64,000 bases of DNA from Camillea tinctor. Taxonomy: Eukaryota > Ascomycota > Sordariomycetes > Xylariales > Xylariaceae. The stretch lies in assembly GCA_022578605.1 (NCBI GenBank), contig MU394066.1, forward strand, positions 620,001 through 684,000, given 5' to 3'. Below the pieces are notes generated by a model. The model saw nothing but the letters and a program-made list of their open reading frames with translations. It made no database searches and was not told the DNA's origin. Shown here in pieces: positions 34,217 to 45,877 of this stretch (positions within the stretch are counted from its first letter, which is position 1; every line of letters starts with the position of its first letter). Made by a program: the position numbers and the translations under genes.

Positions 34217-37200
34217 TGTAAATGATGGAGAATATCTTCAAGGGGTAATTAGGACGAAAGCTAGTAGCTGTTGTTACTAGTAAGATGAGATGAAGATGAT
34301 ATTGAGTGAAGAGAGCTGATGATGATGGTAGAAGGATATCTGATCTCGGAGATGCGTGAGAGCATCTTTTATATCCATAATCTGAGCTATCATGTCCAAG
34401 GGGCACCAAAGAAGCCTCTCCCAGTCTTAGGCCTAGACTCTGGAGTGACCGAGATCTAGACACCATAGACAATGGAATAGCTGAAAATCATCGTTAGGTT
34501 CGTGGCTAGCTGACCTACGAAGTTTTTGTTTTGACGACGACGACATGGTGAGAATGAAAATGATCAGGAGATGTTTTGGCGGAGGCGGCCAATATCACTG
34601 GTCTAACTGAGGTTATAGGCCGCAGCGCCAGCAAAACGGGCTAGTATCGCCGTTAGGATGGTTAGCTAAGGTGACTCCCAAAGCGGCTGCGAAAAACGTG
34701 GCGTCAAGGGAGATGAAGTGAATACTTTGGATCTCAGTCACTAATACGGAGCCTTTCCTTTTCACCCCTTGTGATTTCTTTTCATCCGCCTTATTATCTC
34801 TCTTAAAGCCGCAGTGTCACGCTATATACGTAGTTATGTTCGATTGCGGGATGAATATTAGTTTTACAGCACTTCAGAAAATCACGGCGTTCTTGAGTAG
34901 TGTGCTGAAGCTCATATTGAATATGATGGTTACTTGGCATTATTAGGCCGCGAAGGGATAAAATTCTATCTATTTTTGAGGGAAATCATAAGTTAGATGG
35001 TACTATGGTTAGCGGTAAACAATAGATAGCTGAAGTCATAAGGCTATGCCCAAATATTGTGCTTAGAACCGAGAGCTCCGGAGTAGATCCACTTGATAGA
35101 CGAGGATTCTCTGTCCAGTAGTAGAAGATGCTTGCCTTACTGAGATCGCCTAATGAGGAATCCCTTGAGGGCTGAGCTCTATGTGCCCAAGAACTAAGAC
35201 AAATCAAGCCTTACCTTTGAAGCTAAGATCAAGTTGCGCAACGTGGGGTACGATATCTCAACAGTTCTTTGGACCTAAATTTGACCCGGGGGATTGGAAC
35301 ACCATTATTCTGGATCTTCTCGCTTAGGCGATGTATTGTACTGGTCCGGAGCCGAGCGACGAGTCTAACGCAATTAGCTTATATCACGGGGCTTGTTGCG
35401 CTCCCCATAAGCTATGGTGTTCTAGATTCCGAGGTTGTTGACCAGCTATAGGAAGGCTTCGCTAGCGAGAAGCCCAGCTATGTGCCTTACGGAAACACTA
35501 AGAGGATAGCGTCACGATAGTCTAGTCTTTTTTTCTGCATCCCTGAGACTTGAATGGTTGATAATTCCTTAGCTTATAAGGAACACCACGTGGAGGAGAT
35601 CCACCGCTATGAATGAAGACCATAGCATACAACCCCGATTAAGAAGTAAATACCCACGTGTCGATTCTCTCGCGGACCTTGTCTCCGGCTGTAGGGAACT
35701 TTGTCTGAGTCCTAACATAAGGTCAGTGCGTACGTAACACTGATGCACTAGACAGAATCGTCCCTGGCCTGGGATGACTTGATAAACCCAAACACAAATC
35801 TGACTTAGGGAAATCTTCATCACCGCCAAATAGGCATGCTAATTTGATTCCAGATCGGCCGATCTGTCTTCCGTAATAATTAAATTCGACTTTCGATCCG
35901 AACCGATGGGCGGTGTTAGGTACTTAGGTAGGTAGACATTCTGCCCTATTTACTCACAAACCTAGTGTCTTATCGTATGGAATTTGTATCGTGCATGTTA
36001 TTTGCACCTTATGTTGAGGACGTTGTTCGACCTCGTGGATGAATTTTGGTAATGGTTAGGTAGTTATTCCTTGTCAATGGGCAGCTATAAGTATCCGAGA
36101 GATCCTATAACCTATGTAGTTACTAAATCTTGCAGGAAGATTTGCCTATGAAGAACAATGATAATAAGAGATAGTTTGAGGGTTGGAGTAGGACGACTCG
36201 AAAACTGTGAGCTGTATAGAGACTTGAATACTTATAGAAGTCAATACGAGGGTGATTAGTAAACATGATCACTTTGTAGGTACTTGTCCCACGGCACAGT
36301 ATTCCTGTAGTGTCGATTCTTCGTACGCCAAAACTTCAATATGATATACCATTGTATATGTAGCATGTGCATCCTGATGGTTAATTATAACGAAGGAGAA
36401 TCATAAGGGTGGAAAGAGAGGGATGAGAGCATTGCCCAAGAATCCTACCCGAAGAAATCCCGGTGTAAGTCAATCGTTTCCTCGCTGTCCCCTTGTAAAT
36501 CGGTGCAGAAAAAAAACCAACTTTCTTTTCTATAGAAAACATCCTACCATTTCCAACAAACCCCTGCCCATAATGAAAATGAAAAAGTGTTTTTAATTGT
36601 ACATACGCTTAGAGGGATGTTTAGAAATAAAAATTCGCTTTTTTACACAATTTATTTTTAAACCCATTTCACGCATCAACAGCGCTTAAATACCTAGCTA
36701 TAGACATTTGAGAATACCTAATATAGTACGATGGGTGTGATTCCTACCGCCAGCCTGGTACGGTCCGGCGATTAAACGCCCACCTTTACCAATCAATGCA
36801 TAGACCATTGGCCCTGGAATTATCAGCATCCTGGTTCGTTGTTCGCCGTCTGAATCACCAACAAAATGTAACCTCAGATAAACCCTTGTGGGATCCTCAT
36901 TCCTGTTACCAGCAAAGGCAGCAAGCGTATCGTCATTGTAACCCCAATTATTCTCGGCGCACTGGAGTCTGGACATGCTTTTACTTATATACGAAGCAGT
37001 TCACGCACTGACTTGAAAAGCAACCAACATGCATATTGAGATTGATGCCCATGTTCAATGAAATTTACCCATCTAGGTGTAGGTAAACTTATATCTTGAC
37101 TCCGGCGTCTATCTCTATCTATAGAAATAGTTACATACCATATAAAGTTTGACCAGTAGTAGAAGGTAATCAGAATCGAAAATTGATGTCTTCGTTTTCC

Positions 37201-38376
37201 ATTTTCTCTTTACTTTCACCCTCATCAGTGCGCAATGAATCCCCTATAGAAGACAAGAAAATAAGTCCGAAACATTTTATCACCCCATTCTCGAATACTT
37301 ACTACCTATACTTACACACATTCCATCTGCCATCAAACCCGCTTCGAGTCATAGGAAACCGGGCTATGTCAGGCACTTAATTCTGGAGAATCCGAACAAA
37401 CAACATACAAGCCTCAACTGAGCTCCACCCACTGACCCAATTCTATCTCTCCGAATCAGTCAGCATAGCATACCGGCATGGTTGCATGGTTTTATCTTTA
37501 ACCCAGGGCAGATACATTACATACTAGACTTAGAAGAGACAATGCTCCATTCGCACTGCGCTGCGCCTACGTTTATTTCCTGTCATTTTGGATAATCAGT
37601 GTGGTGCTTCAAACACCACTCTCCCCTCTACTTACTCCCCGCCCTTTTTTCCCACTCTCCCAATCCGGAAACATTCGACCATTACTTGCCACCTGATTGG
37701 CCCATCTCTTTGTTCGCCTCTAACCCCACCCTCAACCATACCTCAACCATAACCCATCCCAAGTGACGCATTTCGCCTTACACCACGTATCAAAGCTAGC
37801 TCCCAAGCTCGCAGCCCAGATATTATTTGTATGTACAACTACGTACATCCTGGAGCGTAAAAGCGACAATCGCATTCATCAGCCTAGGCTAGGGAATAAG
37901 TTGCTAACTATAGCAAACGACCCGAAAAAAAAAAGAGGAACCCACTCAACGCCAAGAGCCGAGGGTAATAAGAAAAGCATATCTCGTACGAAGCTCTGGC
38001 AAGAAGAGAGAGGAGAATGGAATAAGAATGAATCATTCGGGGAAGACGGGGAGAGCTGTCACGTGAAGAAGAAAGCGAGCATGAATATCTCTTCTTCTTT
38101 TTATATATATTTTCTTTTCTTTTCTTCATAATATTCACATCCATCTATCGTTGTTGCTACTAACATTCCTGTCCGGTCCAACAAATACGTATGATAACCA
38201 ACAAAAGATTCCAACCAGCCTTACATCGAAATCAAAGAACAAATCTATGAACCTTTAATCCAAACTTTTTCTTTTACTCTTTTCGTTTATAGTTTATTAT
38301 ATACCTACAAAAAAGTCAAAATTGTAGAGGGAGATAGAAAAAGAGAGGGAAAAGAGACAGAAAAAAAGCAACAACT
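34217..38376. other. 4-kb gene-poor stretch
   Basis: Apart from one weak minus-strand frame (36698-36976, listed separately) nothing is supportable. A plus-strand stretch near 35250-35450 faintly resembles the downstream part of HET proteins but is full of stops. The region just before 38377 is A/T-rich with purine runs, a plausible leader for the next gene. Confidence 0.5.
36698..36976 (-). CDS. Possible small orphan protein (92 residues)
   Basis: An ATG-initiated frame with balanced composition (DDTLAAFAGNRNEDP, RMLIIPGPMVYALIGKGGR). It has no signal peptide, no domain I recognise and no splice extension. It stands out slightly from the AT-rich surroundings. It may be a remnant of a larger protein or chance. 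Confidence 0.25.
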   Translation of the reverse strand: MSRLQCAENNWGYNDDTLAAFAGNRNEDPTRVYLRLHFVGDSDGEQRTRMLIIPGPMVYALIGKGGRLIAGPYQAGGRNHTHRTILGILKCL

Positions 38377-39597
38377 ATGCCCAAGCGCAAGAAACACCAC
38401 ACGGCCAGAGCCGAACAGCGAGCCGCCGCCAAAGCCCAAGCATCCAAAACCAAGCCCCGCGATCCCAAGCCCTCCTTCTCCCTCCCTCCCGGCGACACCC
38501 TCTCCGCCAGCGCCCTCGCCGCCATATCCTCCTCCCCCGTGCCCATCACATCCGGGAGTCGCATCCCGGGCCTCACGCTCGGGGACCGCTTCCGGCTGCT
38601 CCCCTCGGAGGTCCGCGCGGCCGTGTTCTCCGCGCTCCTCGTCAGGCCCGTGAAATGGGACACGCGGCACGCGCCCGCCTGCCCGCTCCTCACCGCCGCC
38701 CACCCCTTCAAGGACATCCACCCCACCCCGACGGACCCCTCCACATGCGCATACGCGCACGTGCGGCGGCCCCCCTCCGCCTGGCGCGACGTCGCCCGCC
38801 GCGGCGAGCACGCGTGGGTCGACCCCTGGCGCAGCGCGTGGGCGCCGCCCCAGCGCAACCCCTACGTGTGCACGGCGTGCTACGACACGTTTCTGCGTCC
38901 GCGGCCCATGCCCGAGACCTACAGTTTGCCGTGCCTGTGCGCGCGGCGGCGGGAGCTGCAGGTGCTGCTCGTGTGCCGGGCTTGGTACGCGGAGGCGGGG
39001 GCGGTGTTCTACGGGGGCAACACGCTGGCGTTCGCGGACGCGATGGAGCTGGTGGGTTTTTTCGCGGCGCTGGCACCGCGGTGGAAGAACCGCGTGAGCA
39101 AAGTTAGTTTGCTGAGCTTGCCGCCGTACGACGTGATACCGCGGACGGCGCGGGAGGATGTGCGCGAGATAATGGTCCATGGGACGGCGTTGAAGATGGC
39201 GTGGGATGTGCTGGCCCAGCTGCCGGCGCTGAGCGAGCTCGAGCTCGATGCGATTTACTTGACGAGGGAGGAGGGCGTGAGTGCGCTAAGGGGCCCGGCG
39301 CTGGAGAACCTAAGGCGGGTTACGTTTGTGCAGGGTGTGCCGTTTGCGCCGATGCGGGCGCCGAAAGAGTTTGTGTGGCCGCGGCATGGGTGCCGGATCA
39401 CGGTGGAGGATAGTGAGTTTGTGACGCAGGTGGCAAGGGATATTAGGGGGTTAAGTTATGGCAGGAAGAGAGGGGAACAAAATAGGATGTGTCGACAGGA
39501 GGCTGAAGCGGAGAAGAGGAGATACTGTCAACGATTTGGGAGCACTGAAAGTGATGAGAAGGAGAGTGACAAGAACGAGAATGAAGATTACACGTAG
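38377..39597 (+). CDS. F-box-like / DUF7730-like fungal protein
   Basis: Intronless, 406 residues. The N-terminus is basic (MPKRKKHHTARAEQRAAAKAQ), possibly nuclear-targeting. An F-box-like segment GDRFRLLPSEVRAAVFSALL starts near residue 70. The segment VLLVCRAWYAEAGAVFYGGNTLAF is the hallmark of the large fungal family with an xxFYxxNTFxF motif (DUF7730-like). CTACYDTF and LPCLCARRRE add two cysteine pairs. The C-terminus is charged and low-complexity. Very GC-rich compared with its flanks. Function unknown; a protein-interaction or ubiquitin-adaptor role is inferred from the family. Confidence 0.8.
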   Translation: MPKRKKHHTARAEQRAAAKAQASKTKPRDPKPSFSLPPGDTLSASALAAISSSPVPITSGSRIPGLTLGDRFRLLPSEVRAAVFSALLVRPVKWDTRHAPACPLLTAAHPFKDIHPTPTDPSTCAYAHVRRPPSAWRDVARRGEHAWVDPWRSAWAPPQRNPYVCTACYDTFLRPRPMPETYSLPCLCARRRELQVLLVCRAWYAEAGAVFYGGNTLAFADAMELVGFFAALAPRWKNRVSKVSLLSLPPYDVIPRTAREDVREIMVHGTALKMAWDVLAQLPALSELELDAIYLTREEGVSALRGPALENLRRVTFVQGVPFAPMRAPKEFVWPRHGCRITVEDSEFVTQVARDIRGLSYGRKRGEQNRMCRQEAEAEKRRYCQRFGSTESDEKESDKNENEDYT

Positions 39598-40188
39598 CTT
39601 TTGTGTCCTCAATCAAGGTTGTATTGGTATGGAATATGGCAAAGAGAAAAAAACTACCTATAAAGTGCATTAATCCTAGAAAAGGTTTAAAAAACAGAAT
39701 TTTTGATATATAATTGTGTATATAGTAGTATATACCTAGGTAGGTAGCAGCATACTGCCATATGCTAAAATGGTGGACCCCTATTCCAAGATTACAAAGG
39801 AATCTCAAAGTTTCGTGGTAATATAACGATAACTAAGTATTAAAATATAGAGAGGGATGAGGGGAATCAGAAAGAAACTCGAAATAATTTTGCCGCAGGA
39901 AATAAATATTCACGTTCTGTTGAAGGACCTGAGTTTGTGACACTGTCCGAAGTAAAGAAGATATATATGTCACGGACTATATATATGAGCTAATAGTCAA
40001 AAAGCTATTAGCATTTGCTTTTTAGCTTTACAATATATCATGCTGGGACGGACCGAAAGTTGAAGAAGGGGAGAGGGGGTCTCAATGAGGTACGGGCATC
40101 CATCGATTTGAGGCACATGCCGAGTTTAATAGTTGCTGCGCGCTTATAGCGAAACCTCCAATGTTGCCGTTGGCGTCATTGTTGTTGC
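39598..40188. other. Spacer holding mini-LTR copy 2
   Basis: AT-rich 3' spacer between convergent genes; contains the 65-bp element at 39968-40032. No coding signal. Confidence 0.6.
39968..40032 (+). mobile_element. Mini LTR-like element, copy 2 (65 bp, TSD ATATA)
   Basis: Starts TGTCACGGAC and ends TTTAGCTTTACA. ATATA occurs on both sides (39963-39967 and 40033-40037), though the AT-rich setting weakens that evidence. It is one TA longer than copy 3 and otherwise identical to it. The core GCTAATAG...CTATTAGC pairs perfectly over 8 bp. Confidence 0.75.
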
Positions 40189-41952
40189 TCACATATGGCT
40201 TAGCTGCTGAGCGAAAGGAGACCGTCGGCGCATCGAGGGGCCCTTGAAGTAAATCACGAATGTGGCAGCCACCAAGATGAGACTGACAGCAGCGAGAACG
40301 GTGTTGGCTATTTGGAGACCGAACCTGCCCTGGAACGAGTTGTAATAGGGAGCAGCGGCCCAGGTTAGCATACCAGCCAAGAAGTCACGCGCGAAACCGT
40401 TGCCGCCCGTGGCAGAAGCTGAGTAGGGCCCGTAGGCGGCGATCATGTAGTCGATAGTGGCCATGTATATGGCGTAATTGGCAATACCGATGAAGAGACA
40501 TCCGACCATAGGAGCAATCCAATGCACGAGAGGCGTGCTGGTCCAGGCAAAAATTAGCAGCCCAACAGGAAGGCAGGGCGCCAAGTACAAGAGACACCAC
40601 ATTCGAGATTCGTATTGAGCATGTTCGCTTTGCGGGTGTTTCTGTCGAAGGGCTCGGTTCCGGCGAATGATTGGGATGAAAATCAGGAACGCAAGGACGT
40701 AAGCTATGCCTATGGGAAGGAATGCCTATAAACTGGTTAGACACGATACGCATACGAACTTATCATGAGGAGATTGACTTACCAATCCTGTATCGATTTT
40801 GGTGAAGTTCCATTGCTTGAAGACCAAGCCAAAAGACTGAATCTGCATGAAGATCAGGGCGTCGCTGAACCCAGAAAGAGCGGACAGAACCGAGACGATG
40901 GGCTCTGTAATGAACATTTTGAATGGGCGAAGCCAAACAGAAAAGAGCTCTCGTGGGACAAGGTATTCTCTCCACGTCTTCAGCTCGTTGGGGCCGTAAG
41001 CGTTTGACCTTGCCCCTGACTTTCGGAGGGACTTGGCATGGCGGTCCAGAAGTACAGTCGAGCGAGTCTCAGGCACCAAAACCAGGTGGAGGATTTGGAC
41101 GGACACACCGAAGATGAGCTGGATCCAAATAGTCCAGTGCCAGCTCAAGTACGTCTCGACGAAGCCTCCGACGATAGGACCGATAATAGAGCCGCCAACG
41201 GAGGAGAGAACGATGAAAGCAATAGCGTTCTCCTGGTTGTCTGAGCGGAATAAATCGGCGACCATGCCGAGGGTAACGCTGCCACCGGCGGAGAACAACC
41301 CGCCGAACGAACGGCCGACGAGAATTGATACAAATTGTGGAGCTAGAACGACAGGCAGACAGAACATATTCACGAGGAATAGCGAGGCTTGGAGCACCAC
41401 TACTCGTCCGAATTCCTCAGACCATGGAGCCCACCTGTTTGACAATGAGTTAGAAAACTAGAACTGTAACGTGTAGTGGAGGGTAGGTATATCAAAGTAG
41501 GGAGGTAAAATGAGGGGGGTTAAAACTTACAGTTCACAGCCAAAAGCGTAAAATACCAGAAATAGCGCAGCACCGGTTACCGCAGCCGTGGAACTTACAC
41601 CAAACCCCTTGGAAATGGCCTCTTGAGCATTGGCGTAGAGCGAGGTGTTGAAGTTCATCGAGGTCTGGACGAGGAAAATGACACACAGAATCAGCCATTT
41701 CTTCCACTTCGGGAACGCGTAGCCTAGAACTTCAGGGTACTCTTCGGCAGTGATGATAACTCTTTGAGGTGGGGTGGCCCAGACATTTTCATTAAATGTG
41801 ACTGCGGGAGTCTCCTTGCTCGGTATCTCAGTACACGAAGAGTCGTAGAAAGACCCTCTCGTAATTTCACTGTCCATTTTTTCGATGTAATTTCGTCCTA
41901 ATCTGGTCAGAGGGTTTCCTATCTTTTGTTTCGGACTAACTGGACGAGACAT
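40189..41952 (-). CDS. MFS transporter, DHA1 family (polyamine/drug:H+ antiporter-like)
   Basis: Three exons (41952-41531, 41434-40783, 40725-40189) join in phase to 536 residues. The cytoplasmic N-terminus of about 85 residues ends in FPKWKKWLILCVIFLVQTSMNFNTSLYANA, the first helix, a pattern of fungal DHA1 antiporters. RSFGGLFSAGGSVTLGMVADLF and GPIVGGFVETYLSWHWTIWI correspond to helices 4-5 with motif-C-like glycines. VPETR ends helix 6, as usual. The C-terminal half has the remaining helices. A plasma-membrane exporter is likely; substrate unknown. It is divergently arranged with the splicing factor gene across a 1.4-kb spacer. Confidence 0.9.
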
Positions 41953-43394
41953 GATGTCGTGGTGTAGGTACTGCTTTGACTATAATTAAGCACCGCAGCT
42001 TATCGGGGCTTATATCTCAATGAAGGTGAAGGGAGCTGAGCATGTAATAAGGTAGAACGTAGGTTGATAAGTGTGATAAGGTAGAATGTGGACTGATGGG
42101 AGAAAACGTTGGAAGGGGAATGGAAGGAAACATGGAGATTCTATGCTTTTTATATGCTCCCACACAGAATCGGAGATGCCTTGACCCAAAGGTGTACCTT
42201 GTTGAAGAAAAAAGTCTATCTAATTAGGTTTGCTTCCCCATGGGCCCATAAAGTATATTCTCAAGGTTATTTTTGCTTGGTACAAGTACTGGTCGAGCCC
42301 AATACTTTTCCCAGTCTCATAATACCTATCCAAAGAGGTCACTTATACCATGGAACTCGGTAGACCAATGCAAGATCCATCGTTGGCCATGATGGTAACG
42401 AGATGCGTTGGAGTTTACAACAGAGTCATGAGTCTGGAACCGATATAGGTCCTATATTGAGTTAATATCCTAGTTGTAAAATACCGTTCCATTGAGGCAA
42501 ATCTAGAACTTACACACACTAACCTGCTCAAGGTGGAATTCTAAATCACACTACCCCAGACTCAACTGTGTGGTCTGGAACTATAACCGAGGCTTTCGAA
42601 GGTCAGTCATGAGGGGTGATGGAACAGGTAAGAAGATACGGGGAAGATGGATGAATATCATGAAGGGATGAGATTGGCCTGGAGAAGACTACGGTTTATA
42701 AATAGCAACAACATATTGGCTGAGAAATAGATGAGATGGACGGTCGTCTCCGTTACTACTTAGAAGATGTCTCCGCAAAGCAGATTGGTAACGAGATTAA
42801 TGGGAGAGCAAAAAAGAAAAAGTGAAAAATGATAAGTTTTCTATAAGTTCTAGGTTGTCATTGTCATGTGCCCCAGTACCCAGTGTACACAGATAAGTTA
42901 GGTTAGAGAGGTTATGAACATTGTGAAGTTAAGATCAATCGATTTGGTGTAAGTTCTCTGCTTTAGGTGGGTCTAGGTACGTACCTTTGGATTTTGGAGA
43001 GACATTTTATGTAGCAAGAATTCTGATAAGCTCGATAAGATCAAATCCAACCTCTGATAAAGATTATCAATCACCGCCACTCCTTTTAGCCACACTGTTA
43101 CAGAATGCCACACCTGATGCATGGAATGGAATCGATGGATTGAACTTTTTAGGTTTTACCAGGCCTGCTAGGTGCAGTACCTTAAATTTTGTTATTGTTA
43201 GACTTTACACTTACACTGGGTACATCAATACATCACTGCTACACCAAATATTATTCCATGACTTATCCTAGTACCTAATACTTAGATGGAAACAACTTTT
43301 TTCATCAACAATACAACCAGCATCTAATAATCTCCAATATCCCCCTCCCAACAAATCATCATTTCCCTGTTACTCTTCCACGGTCTTATTGACA
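41953..43394. other. Divergent promoter region
   Basis: 1.4 kb between the MFS gene (minus) and SLT11 (plus). Close to the MFS side a short imperfect repeat occurs twice (ATAAGGTAGAAYGTRGRYTGAT at about 42047 and 42077). No gene. Confidence 0.5.
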
Positions 43395-44555
43395 ATGCCA
43401 CCTCAGATCAAACAGGATCTGAACCGCTCCGGCTGGGAGTCCACCGACTTCCCATCCGTCTGCGAGAACTGCCTACCTCCCAACCCCTACGTCAAGATGC
43501 TCAAGGAAGACTACGGCGCCGAATGCAAGATCTGCACCCGACCCTTCACCGTGTTCTCCTGGCCCGCCGACCGCGCCCACGGCCGCAAGAAGCGCTCCAA
43601 CATCTGCCTGACCTGCGCGCGCATGAAGAACTGCTGCCAGTGCTGCATGCTGGACCTGCAGTTCGGGCTGCCCATCCAGCTGCGCGACGCCGCCCTCAAG
43701 ATGGTCGCCCCGGGCCCCAGCAGCGAGATCAACCGCGAGTACTTCGCCCAGAACAACGAGAAGGCCATCGAGGAGGGCCACGGCACCGAGGAGTACGACA
43801 AGACCGACGAGAAAGCCCGCGAGCTCCTGCGCCGCCTCGCCAACAGCAAACCCTACTTCCGCAAGGGACGCCCCATCGAAGACGGCAGCGCCGCGGCGGC
43901 CACAGGCAGCGGTGGTAACCCAGCGGTAGGCGCAGGCGTAGGGGGGCCCGGCCCAATACGCACGCGCGACTCGCGCGCCGCGGGCGCCGCGCGACCGGGC
44001 GGTAGGCCCAACAACAACCGGCGCCCGTTCCCGTCGGCCGCGCAGCTGCCGCCGGGACCGAAAGACTACGTGCCGCCGGCGGACAAGTCGATCACGAGCC
44101 TGTTCGTGACGGGGGTGGAGGACGACCTGCCGGAGTACAAGCTGCGGGAGCACTTCAAGGAGCACGGCAAGATCAAGTCGCTGATCTGCAGCCACATGTC
44201 GCACTGCGCGTTCGTGAACTACGAGACGCGCGAGGGGGCGGAGCGCGCGGCGGCGGCGTGCCAGGGCCGCGCGGTCATCGCGGGGTGTCCGCTGCGCGTG
44301 CGCTGGTCCCTGCCTAAGGCCATCGGCGTCATGAATAAGGAGGAGCGCGCGGAGATGGCGAGGGATGGGAGGTCGGCGTTTGGGGGGAGGGGACGGGGAC
44401 AGGGACAGGGACAGGGTGGGCGGAAGGGGGGTGAGGGGGGGCACGCTGGTGGTGGTGGTAGTGGTGCTCCTAGACCGGAGGCGACGAGTGTAGCGGCGGT
44501 GGCGGCACCGCCTGGGGCGGCGGAGGTGAATTATACGAGTTTGGCTGGGGATTAA
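43395..44555 (+). CDS. slt11: Pre-mRNA-splicing factor Slt11/Ecm2 (RBM22 homologue)
   Basis: A core spliceosome component (NTC-related) that contacts U6/U2 RNA near the catalytic centre. Intronless, 386 residues. The N-terminal zinc-binding region is fully visible: FPSVCENCLPP (Cys23, Cys26), ECKIC (Cys44, Cys47), then NICLTCARMKNCCQCC. It is followed by LDLQFGLPIQLRD, highly characteristic of Slt11/RBM22. An RRM lies at about residues 229-307 (SITSLFVTGVEDDLPEYKL ... HCAFVNYETREGAERA). A glycine-rich tail follows, then SLAGD at the end. The start is the ATG at 43395 in ACAATGCC context. High GC. Assignment is firm. Confidence 0.95.
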   Translation: MPPQIKQDLNRSGWESTDFPSVCENCLPPNPYVKMLKEDYGAECKICTRPFTVFSWPADRAHGRKKRSNICLTCARMKNCCQCCMLDLQFGLPIQLRDAALKMVAPGPSSEINREYFAQNNEKAIEEGHGTEEYDKTDEKARELLRRLANSKPYFRKGRPIEDGSAAAATGSGGNPAVGAGVGGPGPIRTRDSRAAGAARPGGRPNNNRRPFPSAAQLPPGPKDYVPPADKSITSLFVTGVEDDLPEYKLREHFKEHGKIKSLICSHMSHCAFVNYETREGAERAAAACQGRAVIAGCPLRVRWSLPKAIGVMNKEERAEMARDGRSAFGGRGRGQGQGQGGRKGGEGGHAGGGGSGAPRPEATSVAAVAAPPGAAEVNYTSLAGD

Positions 44556-44828
44556 AATTGGGCGACGACAAACCAAGAAGATTGCATCGACGGGCGTTAT
44601 GGGGTGTAGGCACTGCACTGGTATTCTATTTTGGAGCCAGAGAATCATTATATTCATGTTATGTTGGGTTGCGACTCGCTTGACAGGAGAGAGAGAGAGA
44701 GAAGGGAGAGAGGGGGGATAATCATGCATTGTGTGTTGGTATACAGGGTATCATGATATTTATAATACAAAAAAGACGAGAGCCTAGGGACTATTTTTTT
44801 GTTTTATTTACATGTCCATGTTCATTCA

Positions 44829-45326
44829 TTATTTGTCGGAGCAAGTCTTGCCATCTATCTTGACCTTGGTGCCATTGGGCATCTTGATGGTATCGTTGTC
44901 CCCTCGTTCCGTGTCCTTGTGTATCCGCAGCTCTGGTTTCCATCGAATTCTGTCAGTATGCATTTCCAAGTTTTGGGATTAGCTTGACGTACTGTAGGCC
45001 TCTCCCTCCATCTTCCCTTGCACGACGTTTTGCCGTAGTATGGAAGCGACTTCTTGTGCGTGCTTGATTGCGCCGGGTAGGTTAGGATCTGAAGGGGTGA
45101 GCGAGGCGTTGGCGCGGAACCCGTCGCGGATGGATATTCGTGCGGCAGTGAGGACTCTGTTGTCACCTGTGGGTGCAGTCAAAGGTCAATGTTATGTCTG
45201 TAGGTTGTATTTTATGCTATCCGGGAATAGAGGGGCGGAAACTGTTAGGAAATACATACCTTGGAAAGCTATCCGTGCTGCTCGAAGCAGATTTCTATAC
45301 GCGGGTATAGCCGTGGTAGTAGACAT
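44829..45326 (-). CDS. mzm1: Mitochondrial LYR protein Mzm1 (complex III assembly factor)
   Basis: Mzm1/LYRM7 acts in the mitochondrial matrix, holding the Rieske iron-sulfur protein before its insertion into the bc1 complex. Three small exons (45326-45260, 45166-44993, 44932-44829) give 114 residues. The N-terminus is [19 protein letters not shown], with the LYR-type motif (YRNLLR). [34 protein letters not shown] and the C-terminal [16 protein letters not shown] are diagnostic for the fungal family. Introns have GTATGT and GTACGT donors. It lies tail-to-tail with SLT11 and head-to-head with ZUO1. Confidence 0.93.
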
Positions 45327-45877
45327 GATATATGTATATATAAGTGTGTATAAAGATAGGGAAGGGGAAAAGATATTCAATTACGAGATCAATTTAAAAT
45401 ATAAATGTAAATGTAATAAGAGGAAGTAGGTAACTCGAAGTAGATATCTTTATTGTTGTAAGTATGAATATATAGTGGAACAAACTGTGGATGGAAGATC
45501 TCTAACTACCTAGTATTCCATGTGAAGATGCAAGTGGATGAGTGGGATGAATGAGAAAAAAACGGTGGCTTGTTATTGTAAGGACCTGTGGCTTATAACT
45601 TGAACCTTGAGGTCCTCTTTATCTCGCATCTGGTTTACAGCATATCGATTGTCCGATAAGCTTTGCTAAGTTTAAAACATGGCAGCATGGAATGTGTGAC
45701 CCCGCTTGATGCATTCAACGGGCCCCCATAAAACAATAGCCGATTTAAAAATCTAAAAGATTAAAAAAAAAAAATACCTGCCCCACCTTCTTTTTATTTT
45801 ATTTTATTTTAATTCAATTCACTTTTATTTACAGACCAGACTTATTCGCATCGCCTTACAAAAGTCACAATCCAAAT
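45327..45877. other. Divergent promoter of MZM1 and ZUO1
   Basis: About 550 bp between two divergent conserved genes. An A-run (about 45761-45773) and a TTTTATTTTATTT tract (about 45790-45810) lie just upstream of the Zuotin start, typical nucleosome-depleted promoter sequence. Confidence 0.5.

Noticed and set aside
35250..35455. Possible HET-protein remnant (weak SRATS...LAY...LPISYG pattern)
   Set aside because: Only a few scattered matches, no HET core motifs, and stops on both sides; not enough to annotate.
38305..39180. Long antisense and alternate-frame ORFs over the GC-rich F-box/DUF7730-like gene
   Set aside because: Compositionally biased (Arg/Gly/Pro), no motifs; the plus-strand frame has the recognisable family signature.
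43473..44729. A 418-codon open frame antisense to SLT11
   Set aside because: It is a by-product of GC-rich third positions in a firmly identified gene; the translation is Arg/Leu/Ala/Val-rich without any domain.
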